From Lachnospiraceae bacterium GAM79 (GTDB taxonomy: Bacteria; Bacillota; Clostridia; Lachnospirales; Lachnospiraceae), in NCBI GenBank assembly GCA_003584705.1, contig AP018536.1, forward strand, positions 3,534,001 to 3,598,000: a stretch of DNA of 64,000 nt. Reading direction: 5' to 3'. A program made the translations under genes and the position numbers. The notes under the pieces are model-generated. The model saw only the letters and a list, made by a program, of their open reading frames with translations. It searched no databases and had not been told where the DNA came from. Positions 50,818 through 58,800 of this stretch are shown piece after piece (within the stretch, counting starts at the first letter, position 1; the number at the start of each line of letters is the position of its first letter).

Positions 50818-51831
50818 TTACAGATTTCCCGTAATTGCCGTAACAATCTCCGGGAACATCTGGATAATGATCATGGCGATCCAGAAAATACAGTAGCATA
50901 TCATTCCCGGATTGCCGATCACGGTCTTGAATCTCCGTCCCTTTGCAATCTGTCCCGGCTCTAATTTCAGCTTCTTACGATATACAATGAACAATACAAT
51001 TCCCGTAACCAATACTGCCAGAATAAACAATACATAGATCATATAGCCGATCCAGCCCGGCAGGTACTTCATCATGTAGTCCATGACAGCCTGTGAATCT
51101 GCCCCGTTCATAATGACTTCCTGGTATTCCTCCAGATGGATTGCTTTCAATAACAGTACACTGACTACGGCACCCATAAAATTAATGCACATGTGCAGGC
51201 CAATGGTCACTTTCAGTTCTCCGGTCTTCACATACAGAAATGCCAGAAACATTCCCAGTAAAAATGCGTAGGCAAACTGATTCAGGTTGCCATGGAACAA
51301 TCCGAACATCAGACCGGACAGAACAACAGCTACTCCCTGTCCGTATCTTACGGTACGATCCACGATCAGTTTCCGGAAAATATATTCCTCAAGGATTGGC
51401 GCGCAGATCACCATATAGAGAAATGTCACGATCATATTGGATCCGGTGGCATAGGTCATCAGTGCATTGTCCACTGCGGAGCCTTTTAATGCCCCTACGA
51501 CAGTGGTGATCAGCGTTCCCACCAGATTACCACAATACATCAGTGCAAAACACATGATCAGCGCCAGAACAAACTGTCCCGGTGTAATGCTTTTCTTCGC
51601 GGGTGCTTCCCCGGGCATCCGCTTTACCACAGCGATCAGAACCGGCATACCCACAAGATACAGTGGTAATACTGCCAGGATCAGGCTTATGGTGGTGTCC
51701 TGCAGCCATTCCGGCTTCACCGCACCTACGATGGCCATTACTCCCATCTGCACTGCGTAGATGACCAGTGTTCCGATCAGGAATCGGAAACCTAAGCTGG
51801 AAAAACTTTTCTTCATGCTTTTTTCTTCCAT
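50818..51831 (-). CDS. CPBP family intramembrane metalloprotease
   Basis: A 337-residue polytopic membrane protein of the CAAX-protease/bacteriocin-processing (Abi) family. The three active-site motifs are present: EEYIFR (Glu148, Glu149, Arg153), FGLFHGN (His180) and HMCIN (His213). About eight helices are predicted. GAGGGAGAG precedes the ATG. An 11-bp perfect hairpin (51859-51900) lies in its leader. The gene ends 47 nt before the thioesterase start. Substrate unknown. Confidence 0.9.
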   Translation of the reverse strand: MEEKSMKKSFSSLGFRFLIGTLVIYAVQMGVMAIVGAVKPEWLQDTTISLILAVLPLYLVGMPVLIAVVKRMPGEAPAKKSITPGQFVLALIMCFALMYCGNLVGTLITTVVGALKGSAVDNALMTYATGSNMIVTFLYMVICAPILEEYIFRKLIVDRTVRYGQGVAVVLSGLMFGLFHGNLNQFAYAFLLGMFLAFLYVKTGELKVTIGLHMCINFMGAVVSVLLLKAIHLEEYQEVIMNGADSQAVMDYMMKYLPGWIGYMIYVLFILAVLVTGIVLFIVYRKKLKLEPGQIAKGRRFKTVIGNPGMICYCIFWIAMIIIQMFPEIVTAITGNL

Positions 51832-51858
51832 TTATTTTTCTCTCCCTCATGTACTATA

Positions 51859-51900
51859 AACTATTCAGAATCACATTTTCTAAATCCGCTCTGAATAGTT
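51859..51900 (-). promoter_or_regulatory. Perfect hairpin in the leader of the CPBP protease gene
   Basis: AACTATTCAGA (51859-51869) and TCTGAATAGTT (51890-51900) are 11-bp perfect inverted repeats with a 20-nt loop. They lie 27 nt upstream of the start codon, next to the ribosome-binding site. No T run follows, so an operator or RNA control element is likelier than a terminator. Confidence 0.4.
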
Positions 51901-51968
51901 ACAGCATAGCATAAATCCTTTGAGTATGAAACTATTTTTTCCATGGCTCAAGACAGTTCCATAGGAAA

Positions 51969-51997
51969 AGGCTGCGCATCTTCAATATGCACAGCCT
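51969..51997 (-). terminator. Terminator of the HPr gene
   Basis: On the minus strand AGGCTGTGCAT pairs with ATGCGCAGCCT (51997-51987 and 51979-51969, one mismatch), followed by TTTTCC. It stands 27 nt after the HPr stop codon. Confidence 0.8.
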
Positions 51998-52024
51998 CTG
52001 TAATGTTCCTCTATGACGATCCTG

Positions 52025-52288
52025 TTATTCTCCCAGACCGTTCTCTACGGCTTCTACCAGGGTCTTCAGGGCTTCTGCCTCGTCCTCACCCTCACATACG
52101 AATTCGATCTCATCCCCACATTTTACGCAAGCGCCCAATACACTGAGTACGCTCTTGGCATTTGCAGTATTTTCACGAAATTTGAAGGTGATCAATGACT
52201 TGAACTGCATTGCCTCCTTGCACAGAATTCCGGCGGGGCGCAGATGCAGACCCGTAGGATTCTTGATTACGACTTTCTGACTTACCAT
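52025..52288 (-). CDS. ptsH: HPr family phosphocarrier protein
   Basis: An 87-residue HPr. NPTGLHLRPAG carries the phosphoryl-accepting His15, and NAKSVLSVLGACVKCGDEIEF carries Ser46, the site used by HPr kinase in Firmicutes. It relays phosphate from enzyme I to sugar permeases and, as HPr-Ser-P, assists catabolite repression. It has its own promoter and terminator and no ptsI beside it. GGAGGG precedes the ATG. Two Cys residues after Ser46 (GACVKCG) are a small oddity. Confidence 0.92.
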   Translation of the reverse strand: MVSQKVVIKNPTGLHLRPAGILCKEAMQFKSLITFKFRENTANAKSVLSVLGACVKCGDEIEFVCEGEDEAEALKTLVEAVENGLGE

Positions 52289-52367
52289 ATAATAAACCCT
52301 CCAATATCTATATTATTCTGCATTATTTTCTCTAGTGTTTATGATTTTACTTTTCATTTACATTTCT

Positions 52368-52396
52368 ATCATAGCATGAATGAAAAGCATTCACAA
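52368..52396 (-). promoter_or_regulatory. Promoter of the HPr gene
   Basis: On the minus strand TTGTGA (52396-52391) and TATGAT (52373-52368) are 17 nt apart, about 80 nt before the start codon. Five of six -10 bases match consensus. Confidence 0.6.
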
Positions 52397-52430
52397 GGGC
52401 TTTTACCAGACAACTTTCGGAATCTGTCTG

Positions 52431-53780
52431 CTAGAACATGATATCCTGTATCAGGTTGGCAAGCTTCTGTGCTTCTTCCCGGATCACCTGCTGATCCTTT
52501 CCTTCGATCATGACTCTTACCAGCGGTTCGGTTCCGGAAGGACGGATCAGGACACGGCCCTCTCCGGCGAATTTTTCTTCCAGTTTCCCAATGGCTGCTG
52601 CAATCTCCGGATATTCCATATATTTCTCTTTTTTGTGATTGGCCACTTTGGCATTTACCAGTGCCTGGGGCAGTACTTCCATCACCTTAGCCAGTTCTGA
52701 CAGAGGCTTTCCGGTATCCACCATGACCTGCAGCAGATGCAGTGCACTGAGCAGTCCGTCTCCGGTGGTATTCTCATCCAGGAAAATAATGTGACCGGAC
52801 TGTTCGCCGCCGAGGCTGGCGCCGATCTCCTTCATGCGCTCCAGTACATAGCGGTCACCCACCTTGGTCTTCTCCATATGGATGGCATTCTTCTCTGCCA
52901 TCAGGAAGAATCCCAGATTACTCATAATGGTTGCCACGATGGTATCCCTCTTCAGAGTACCCTTGCTCTTCATGTAGTTGCCTACGATTGCCATGATCTG
53001 GTCACCATCGACGATATTACCGTTCTCATCCACAGCCAGCAGTCTGTCTGCGTCTCCATCGAAGGCCAGACCGACATTGGCCTTTTCATAGACCACTCTG
53101 GCCTGCAGTTCTTCCATATGGGTGGAACCACAGTTGGCATTGATATTGGTACCGTCCGGATTGTTGTGGATGGCCACCACGCTGCCGCCCAGTTCTTTCA
53201 GGCATTCTACGGATGTATAGAAAGAGGCACCCTCTGCACAATCCACCACGATCTTCAGTCCGGTCAGATCCACATTGACCGCTCTCATGGCATGATTGAT
53301 GTACTCTTCTCTGGCATCGGTACGGTACTTGATCTTGCCGACTCCGGGACCGATGGGAAATTTGATACCGGGCATATTGTTACGGATCAATGCCTCGATC
53401 TCATCTTCCATGGCATCGGGAAGCTTATAGCCGTTACCGTCAAAGAATTTAATACCATTGAACTCTACCGGATTGTGGGATGCGGAGATCACAACGCCGG
53501 CATCTACTTTGTATTTCTTGGTCAGATAAGCAACCGCAGGAGTGGGAATCACACCTACGTAGACACAGTTGGCTCCTACGGAGCAGGCTCCTGCCATCAA
53601 CGCATTCGCCAGCATATCTCCGGAAATTCTGGTATCACAACCCACCATGATCGTGGGTTTATGCTCATTTTCCTTCGTAAGTACATAGGCTCCTGCCTGC
53701 CCCAGCTGCATGGCAAGCAACGGAGTCAGTTCCTCGTTGGCAATTCCTCGTACACCATCTGTTCCAAACATTCTAGCCAT
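52431..53780 (-). CDS. glmM: Phosphoglucosamine mutase
   Basis: A 449-residue alpha-D-phosphohexomutase that converts glucosamine-6-phosphate to glucosamine-1-phosphate for UDP-GlcNAc. FGTDGVRG opens the protein; VVISASHNP holds the phospho-serine (Ser101); FDGDADR binds magnesium; GEQSGH and RPSGTEPLVRVM bind sugar and phosphate. It follows cdaR by 25 nt in the cdaA-cdaR-glmM order conserved in Firmicutes, where GlmM also restrains CdaA. Confidence 0.97.
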   Translation of the reverse strand: MARMFGTDGVRGIANEELTPLLAMQLGQAGAYVLTKENEHKPTIMVGCDTRISGDMLANALMAGACSVGANCVYVGVIPTPAVAYLTKKYKVDAGVVISASHNPVEFNGIKFFDGNGYKLPDAMEDEIEALIRNNMPGIKFPIGPGVGKIKYRTDAREEYINHAMRAVNVDLTGLKIVVDCAEGASFYTSVECLKELGGSVVAIHNNPDGTNINANCGSTHMEELQARVVYEKANVGLAFDGDADRLLAVDENGNIVDGDQIMAIVGNYMKSKGTLKRDTIVATIMSNLGFFLMAEKNAIHMEKTKVGDRYVLERMKEIGASLGGEQSGHIIFLDENTTGDGLLSALHLLQVMVDTGKPLSELAKVMEVLPQALVNAKVANHKKEKYMEYPEIAAAIGKLEEKFAGEGRVLIRPSGTEPLVRVMIEGKDQQVIREEAQKLANLIQDIMF

Positions 53781-53805
53781 GATAAAAAACCTCTCATTCT
53801 ATCTT

Positions 53806-55092
53806 TTAATTATTTGTATCCTGATTCTTCAGTCGGATGTGGATATTGACATCATTTTCTACCATGATATCCTCCGACAGGTTAAACGTCACAGGGATCG
53901 TGTAATTTCCCGGTGTCAGTTCTTCTACATTGTTGTCATCCATCCATTTCTCCAGATCCAGTACTCCCGTCACCGTATCATCCCGCAGAATACTGATATC
54001 TCTGTCCAGGCCGGATACCGTGATATCATAAGTCTCCGCCTCTGTAGTGATCTCTGCCTCCATTCCCTCCGGCACACCGCTGATCGTAATGTTCTCTGCC
54101 GGTACGGACAGGTCCTTGGTTGCGATCGGTTCAATGTATACCGTTGCAGTGATCTTGCCGTCAAAGCTCTTATCCGCCAGTCTGACGTTAGCGGGCAGGT
54201 ACTCCTTCAGATTAATGATATCCACCAGATCGCTGGACTGTCCGGTAATATTCATACGATCCTCCGGTACGGTAATGGCAGATACTCCCAACAGTGCTGA
54301 TGCCGTTCCGGCGATCTTCACTGTAGACCTGCTACTCTCTACTTCACCGGTAGCCATATAACCGTCCTCAGGTACACCCATATATTCAATCTCTACCGGT
54401 ACTTCCTTCGTTGCCAGCACTTCTACTGTCATATGCGCAGAATCCACGTTTTTCTTGACAGTTTCCAGAGATAGTTCATTGTCGTCCGCATCATACAGCT
54501 TAATGTCCACATTAGCCGACAGACTGCTGGTGGAATCTGCTACATTGATGTCCACTCCGGCATGATCGATCTGTGAGATCGCTGATTTAGGTCCGGTTAC
54601 TTCGATGTTGGTCTGATCCAACGTTACATTGCCGATCATATAACCGGATGCCACCTCTCCCAGCGTGGTGCTCTCCAGTTTGATCCATTTGCTGGTCTTG
54701 TCTTCCACATTCAGGCGCACGGAATCGTGATTACCCCTGATCTCCACGGAATCGTTGCTGATATTCTCACAATAATAAGTGATGGCGATCGTATTGATAT
54801 CTGTCAGTTTGCTCATATCCGCTTCCGCTACAATATCGTTTCTGCGCAATTCGGATTTTACAATACTCTGGGGGCCTGTTACCGTTACTCTTACCAAATT
54901 ACTGTTGTCCAGCACCTCATATACTTTTCCTTCTTGCTCCAGCAGATCTGTGTTAATCAGTCTGACCTGGATATTATTGAAGGTTACCGTGTCCTTCGGA
55001 TCATAAATCTGTGCCACCAGAAACCACAATACAAAGGCCAGCACCAGAGAAGCAAGCTTCAGTCCAAGATTACGTGTCAGTAATTTTTTCAT
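53806..55092 (-). CDS. cdaR: CdaA regulator with YbbR domains
   Basis: A 428-residue protein: one N-terminal helix (LGLKLASLVLAFVLWFLVAQ) and an extracellular part of four YbbR repeats (for example DPKDTVTFNNIQVRL, VLATKEVPVEIEYMGVPEDGYM, ATKDLSVPAENITISGVPEGME). CdaR binds and tunes the diadenylate cyclase CdaA. Its ATG overlaps the cdaA stop (ATGA, 55089-55092), so expression is coupled. This is unrelated to the sugar-diacid regulator of the same abbreviation at 47.6 kb. Confidence 0.93.
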   Translation of the reverse strand: MKKLLTRNLGLKLASLVLAFVLWFLVAQIYDPKDTVTFNNIQVRLINTDLLEQEGKVYEVLDNSNLVRVTVTGPQSIVKSELRRNDIVAEADMSKLTDINTIAITYYCENISNDSVEIRGNHDSVRLNVEDKTSKWIKLESTTLGEVASGYMIGNVTLDQTNIEVTGPKSAISQIDHAGVDINVADSTSSLSANVDIKLYDADDNELSLETVKKNVDSAHMTVEVLATKEVPVEIEYMGVPEDGYMATGEVESSRSTVKIAGTASALLGVSAITVPEDRMNITGQSSDLVDIINLKEYLPANVRLADKSFDGKITATVYIEPIATKDLSVPAENITISGVPEGMEAEITTEAETYDITVSGLDRDISILRDDTVTGVLDLEKWMDDNNVEELTPGNYTIPVTFNLSEDIMVENDVNIHIRLKNQDTNN

Positions 55093-55964
55093 TTCTTCTC
55101 ACGGCTCCTTCCCTTCCAGATTCGCAGATTTTTGTGTTCCTCTCCGGTATTGTTCAGGATCTTATGCATTCTGTCGCGAAGAGTCTCCGCATCCAGATTC
55201 CGCTCCAGCTTTCCTTCGTATGCAACGCTGATCTTACCCGTCTCTTCGGATACGATCACCGTCAGGGAATCTGTCACCTCCGAGATACCCACACCGGCAC
55301 GATGTCTGGTACCCAGTTCCTTGCTCAGTCCCAGGTTATCCGACAGCGGCAGATAACAGGTGGCAGAGGCTACCCGGTTCCCCCGTACGATCACAGCACC
55401 GTCATGCAGCGGGGTGTTGTGCTCGAAAATATTGATCAGCAGCTGGCTGGTCACGATACCATCCACATCGATTCCCGTTCTCTCATAATCCCGCAGGGAA
55501 ACCTTCTGTTCGATAACGATCAGGGCACCGGTCTTGACCTTGCCCATCTCCACACAGGCTTTGGTGATCTCATTAATGGTCTTCTCGGAAAATCCCTCGT
55601 CCACACGATGATTGTTGTCAAAAGGTAATACAGAACTGATAATATTCTTCTTGCCCAGTTCCTCCAATGCCTTTCTCAATTCCGGCTGTAGCACCACTAT
55701 GAGGGCTGTCACCGCAAATCCCAGGACATTCTGGGCCATCCACAGGATGGTAGTCATACGGAAAAAATAAGCCAACAGCAAAAAAATGAGGATGACAACC
55801 AGACCCTTGAGCAATACCCATGCCCGGGTCGTCTTCATCCACACTAACGCATAATACAGTAGTACCGCAATGATCAGGATCTCGGCCACATCGCCGAAAT
55901 CCATGGTTGTGCGGTAACTGCTGAAATTTTTAATATATTCTGCCAGCTTATCCCCTAATTGCAT
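55089..55964 (-). CDS. cdaA: Diadenylate cyclase CdaA
   Basis: A 291-residue membrane enzyme that makes cyclic di-AMP from two ATP. Three helices occupy residues about 25-92. The DAC domain follows with LHDGAVIVRG (DGA at 188-190) and GTRHRAGVGISE (RHR at 220-222), the two catalytic motifs. It lies 15 nt after a large membrane-protein gene and is coupled to cdaR. A basic tail (LRIWKGRSREKK) ends the protein. Confidence 0.96.
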   Translation of the reverse strand: MQLGDKLAEYIKNFSSYRTTMDFGDVAEILIIAVLLYYALVWMKTTRAWVLLKGLVVILIFLLLAYFFRMTTILWMAQNVLGFAVTALIVVLQPELRKALEELGKKNIISSVLPFDNNHRVDEGFSEKTINEITKACVEMGKVKTGALIVIEQKVSLRDYERTGIDVDGIVTSQLLINIFEHNTPLHDGAVIVRGNRVASATCYLPLSDNLGLSKELGTRHRAGVGISEVTDSLTVIVSEETGKISVAYEGKLERNLDAETLRDRMHKILNNTGEEHKNLRIWKGRSREKK

Positions 55965-55979
55965 TTTCCATTAATCCCT

Positions 55980-57173
55980 TCAGAACAATTCTTCATAATC
56001 ATCGGAGTCATCCTGAGGATTCGTGTGATTGCCGCCTATGGTGACACTTCTGCCACCGGACATCTCGTGTCCGCGGTAACCGCCCTGCTGTCCGTAAGGA
56101 ACTCCGTTTCCGGCGGGGGTACGTTCTGTCACAACACTTCGGCCTGTTCCTTCTGAGGGCCTGCCGGTATGTGCCGTACTTCTGTAGGTCTGGCCTGCAG
56201 ATCTCTTACCCTGTCCGGAGGTTCTGGTCTGCTGACCTGCCGGACGTCGCTGTGTATTGATTTTCTTCACTGTATTGGTGGGCGCCGCAACTGTCATTTT
56301 GGGCACTGCCTTTACATAGTAATAATACTCGTCATCTTCAAACTGTACTTTCTCCGTTCTGCTATAGTCCAGACAGAATCGGAAAAATTCTATGATCTTG
56401 CAGGCGATCAGCGTAACAACGGCACCTAACAGTGCGCTGACGATGGAGAGATTGGTATCGTACATCAGATCTCCCACCAGCAGGATCATCACTTCGATCA
56501 TAACGCCGGCAACCATGGCAATGGTCCAGGAGTGATCCACACTCATTCTCCGGATCAGATACACCACGATCACGGTAATGGCAAATGCTGCGATCATCAC
56601 CAGCATTGCCTTGTTCCCCAACATTCCGTCAATCAGCAGGCGCAGTTTGGCAGTGGCTTCCTCTGCTCCCATGGAGTTGATGGTCGGAGCATTGGTGATC
56701 ACCGTCTGGAGCAGATAATACACCACAACACCGCAGCCTACAGATACGCAGGACGCCGGGGTTCCGATCAGTCCCATTGCCACAGGCATCACATAGGGCA
56801 GCTTCAGCATACAAAGCACCGGGGTCAGTACCACTACCAGTGCTTCCTTCGCGGTAAATCTGAGAAACAGCAGATACAGCAACAGGAAAACAACCAGCCC
56901 AACCGCCGCGGTTTCAATAGAGAGTGCATACATATGAAGCACTGCAAACATCATTGCAAAAAAAGCCATAAATCCGGTGGGCAGGAAAGAACACAGCAGC
57001 GATACGATCAGCACGATGGCCATGTTATCCAGCTTTGTCATATATCCCATTTTGCCGTTTATGATGCTCAGCACGATAACGCCGAGTAAAAACTTGATCA
57101 CCGGCAGAATAAAAGCTTCATTTCTGCTGTAGATCTTCTTGAGATTCTCTCTTAATTCCAGTAAAGCAGTCAT
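55980..57173 (-). CDS. Polytopic membrane protein with basic disordered tail, function unknown
   Basis: A 397-residue protein. About nine hydrophobic segments run from residue 18 to 270 (FILPVIKFLLGVIVLSII, AAVGLVVFLLLYLLFL, AMLVMIAAFAITVIVVYLI and others). Then come an acidic/aromatic FEDDEYYYYVKAVPKM motif and a tail of about 110 residues rich in Arg, Thr, Gly and Gln, likely disordered and cytosolic. It is tightly linked to cdaA (15 nt), suggesting a link with c-di-AMP or envelope physiology. No family was recognised with certainty. AGGAGG-like CTGGAGGAAAT precedes the ATG. Confidence 0.75.
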   Translation of the reverse strand: MTALLELRENLKKIYSRNEAFILPVIKFLLGVIVLSIINGKMGYMTKLDNMAIVLIVSLLCSFLPTGFMAFFAMMFAVLHMYALSIETAAVGLVVFLLLYLLFLRFTAKEALVVVLTPVLCMLKLPYVMPVAMGLIGTPASCVSVGCGVVVYYLLQTVITNAPTINSMGAEEATAKLRLLIDGMLGNKAMLVMIAAFAITVIVVYLIRRMSVDHSWTIAMVAGVMIEVMILLVGDLMYDTNLSIVSALLGAVVTLIACKIIEFFRFCLDYSRTEKVQFEDDEYYYYVKAVPKMTVAAPTNTVKKINTQRRPAGQQTRTSGQGKRSAGQTYRSTAHTGRPSEGTGRSVVTERTPAGNGVPYGQQGGYRGHEMSGGRSVTIGGNHTNPQDDSDDYEELF

Positions 57174-57203
57174 ATTTCCTCCAGGTCAATCTGTGTAGGC
57201 CGT

Positions 57204-57590
57204 TTACTCATTGTAAATGGAATTCAACTTCTTCAGATTGTTATAATAGCATTTCAGGCTCTTTTTCGCCCGTGCATAGCGCAGAGAGCAGATCAGATAA
57301 GATGCCACTCCATACACTACAACCGTTATTCCATAGTACAGCAGAACATTTTTTCCAAAACCGATCAGGTCCATCTTGTAAATATCCTGCATGAAATTCT
57401 CAAAATCATAGAACACAAACAACGCAAAGCAGACTCCATACGCGATCGTCGCACACAGAATGGACTTCAACACCTGTATGGCGATGTAGTCACTGCGGAA
57501 ATAACGGCCGATGGCCATATTCTTTTTGCCTTCATTCTCTTCATAAGATGCCATTTGCGTCATCAGTATGACTTTTTCTTCGTTCAGCAT
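57204..57590 (-). CDS. Small membrane protein, function unknown
   Basis: A 128-residue protein with two hydrophobic segments (about residues 41-62, LKSILCATIAYGVCFALFVFY; and 83-101, LLYYGITVVVYGVASYLIC). A charged N-terminus and a basic, Tyr/Asn-rich C-terminal helix (RYARAKKSLKCYYNNLKKL) stay in the cytosol. GCGGAGGAAT fixes the start. It lies between yvyF-like and the polytopic membrane gene with gaps of 21-30 nt, so it belongs to the same operon. No family recognised. Confidence 0.7.
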   Translation of the reverse strand: MLNEEKVILMTQMASYEENEGKKNMAIGRYFRSDYIAIQVLKSILCATIAYGVCFALFVFYDFENFMQDIYKMDLIGFGKNVLLYYGITVVVYGVASYLICSLRYARAKKSLKCYYNNLKKLNSIYNE

Positions 57591-57611
57591 AATTCCTCCG
57601 CTTACAAATGC

Positions 57612-58016
57612 TTACAGAAAACGCATTCTTTCTCCGTCTCTGGATGTTCTGGGGCTCTGCTGGGGCGCAGTCGGCTTCTTCGGCAGTACACTCTGCAGAT
57701 CCATGGCCATATCATATTTGCACTTTTCGCAAAATCTTCCGCTGCGGATCGGTGCTCCGCATTTCTCACAGTTCAGCAGAATACTGGATCCTTCTGTCAG
57801 TTCCAGTCTCTCTTCTCTCAGCCACTGCTGGATCTGGGACGGCTCCACGTCACAGTTCTCCGATACATCCTGAATACTTACACCGGGGTTATTACGGATG
57901 TATTCCTTTACCTCCTGGAACTTGGCTTCCATCTTCTCACGGCAATGCGGGCACAGAAACGGTCCTGCCACATAGTTAAAAATATGTCCGCACATTCTGC
58001 AATTTCTTATATTCAT
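57612..58016 (-). CDS. YvyF-like flagellar operon protein with zinc ribbons
   Basis: A 134-residue protein matching the YvyF/TIGR03826 plan. A first zinc ribbon has CRMCGHIFNYVAGPFLCPHC, then a helical HTH-like stretch EYIRNNPGVSIQDVSENCDVEPSQIQQWLREERLEL. A second ribbon (CEKCGAPIRSGRFCEKC) and a Pro/Ser/Arg-rich tail follow. In Bacillus yvyF lies between comF and flgM, and here it follows comF by 20 nt, so the synteny agrees. Molecular role unknown, probably tied to flagellar gene control. Confidence 0.82.
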   Translation of the reverse strand: MNIRNCRMCGHIFNYVAGPFLCPHCREKMEAKFQEVKEYIRNNPGVSIQDVSENCDVEPSQIQQWLREERLELTEGSSILLNCEKCGAPIRSGRFCEKCKYDMAMDLQSVLPKKPTAPQQSPRTSRDGERMRFL

Positions 58017-58036
58017 AGTATCTCACACCTTCCTGA

Positions 58037-58774
58037 TCATACACCAGACCCACAGGCCAATGTCACGCAATACACTTTTGACACTCCGTGCTCTTTTAAC
58101 AGTGCTGCGATCTCATCCAGGGTCGTACCTGTTGTATAAATATCATCCACCAGAATAATCCGGTCATATAATTTTACATCATTTCTGCCTATAATAAAAG
58201 CCTTTTTCAAATTATTTTGCCGTTCTGTGGGATTTAAATGCTTCATCGGTGCTGTATTTCTCACCCGTTTTACCAGTTTCTCATCTACCGGCAGTTCCAG
58301 GCTTCTGCCCAAAGCCCTTGCCAGACATGCTGCCTGGTTATATCCTCTTTTCCGCAGTTTCCCACGGTACAGCGGCACCGGAACTATAACGTCCGGACGC
58401 ACCCGGCCGATAAAATCTCCCAACAGACGCGCCATTTCTTCTCCGAAAAAATCGCCGTATTCCTGCCGTCCACTATACTTAAAACGATAGATTGACGGAG
58501 CCACATCCCTGTATTCGTATAAAGTTCTGGCTCTGTCGTATTTATGTTCCCGGTGCATACAATCACCGCAATACTCCCGTTCCTCCGCCAGTTTCTTTCC
58601 GCAACGCATACACCACGGAGCCGTCACCGGCTTTAATTTAGGCAGACATTCCGGGCAGATTTTTCTGCCAAAAGGACGGACGATCCCGTCACAGACCGGG
58701 CATCTTCCGGGAAACAGCAGCTGTAATCCCGTTTCCTTTATTTTGCTTATGGTTTTTCTGATCTCTTTCTGCAA
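58037..58774 (-). CDS. comF: ComF family protein
   Basis: A 245-residue ComFC-type protein needed for DNA uptake in competent relatives. Two N-terminal zinc-binding Cys clusters (CPVCDGIVRPFGRKICPEC and WCMRCGKKL...YCGDC) precede a phosphoribosyltransferase domain with RYEYRDV-like start, FKYSGRQEYGDFFGEEMARLL and the PRPP loop ILVDDIYTTGTTLDE. Translation starts at TTG (58774-58772) with GGGAGCC upstream. It follows recD2 closely. Confidence 0.92.
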   Translation of the reverse strand: MQKEIRKTISKIKETGLQLLFPGRCPVCDGIVRPFGRKICPECLPKLKPVTAPWCMRCGKKLAEEREYCGDCMHREHKYDRARTLYEYRDVAPSIYRFKYSGRQEYGDFFGEEMARLLGDFIGRVRPDVIVPVPLYRGKLRKRGYNQAACLARALGRSLELPVDEKLVKRVRNTAPMKHLNPTERQNNLKKAFIIGRNDVKLYDRIILVDDIYTTGTTLDEIAALLKEHGVSKVYCVTLACGSGV

Positions 58775-58800
58775 TCTCAGGCTCCCGTTTTGTTTTCCGT

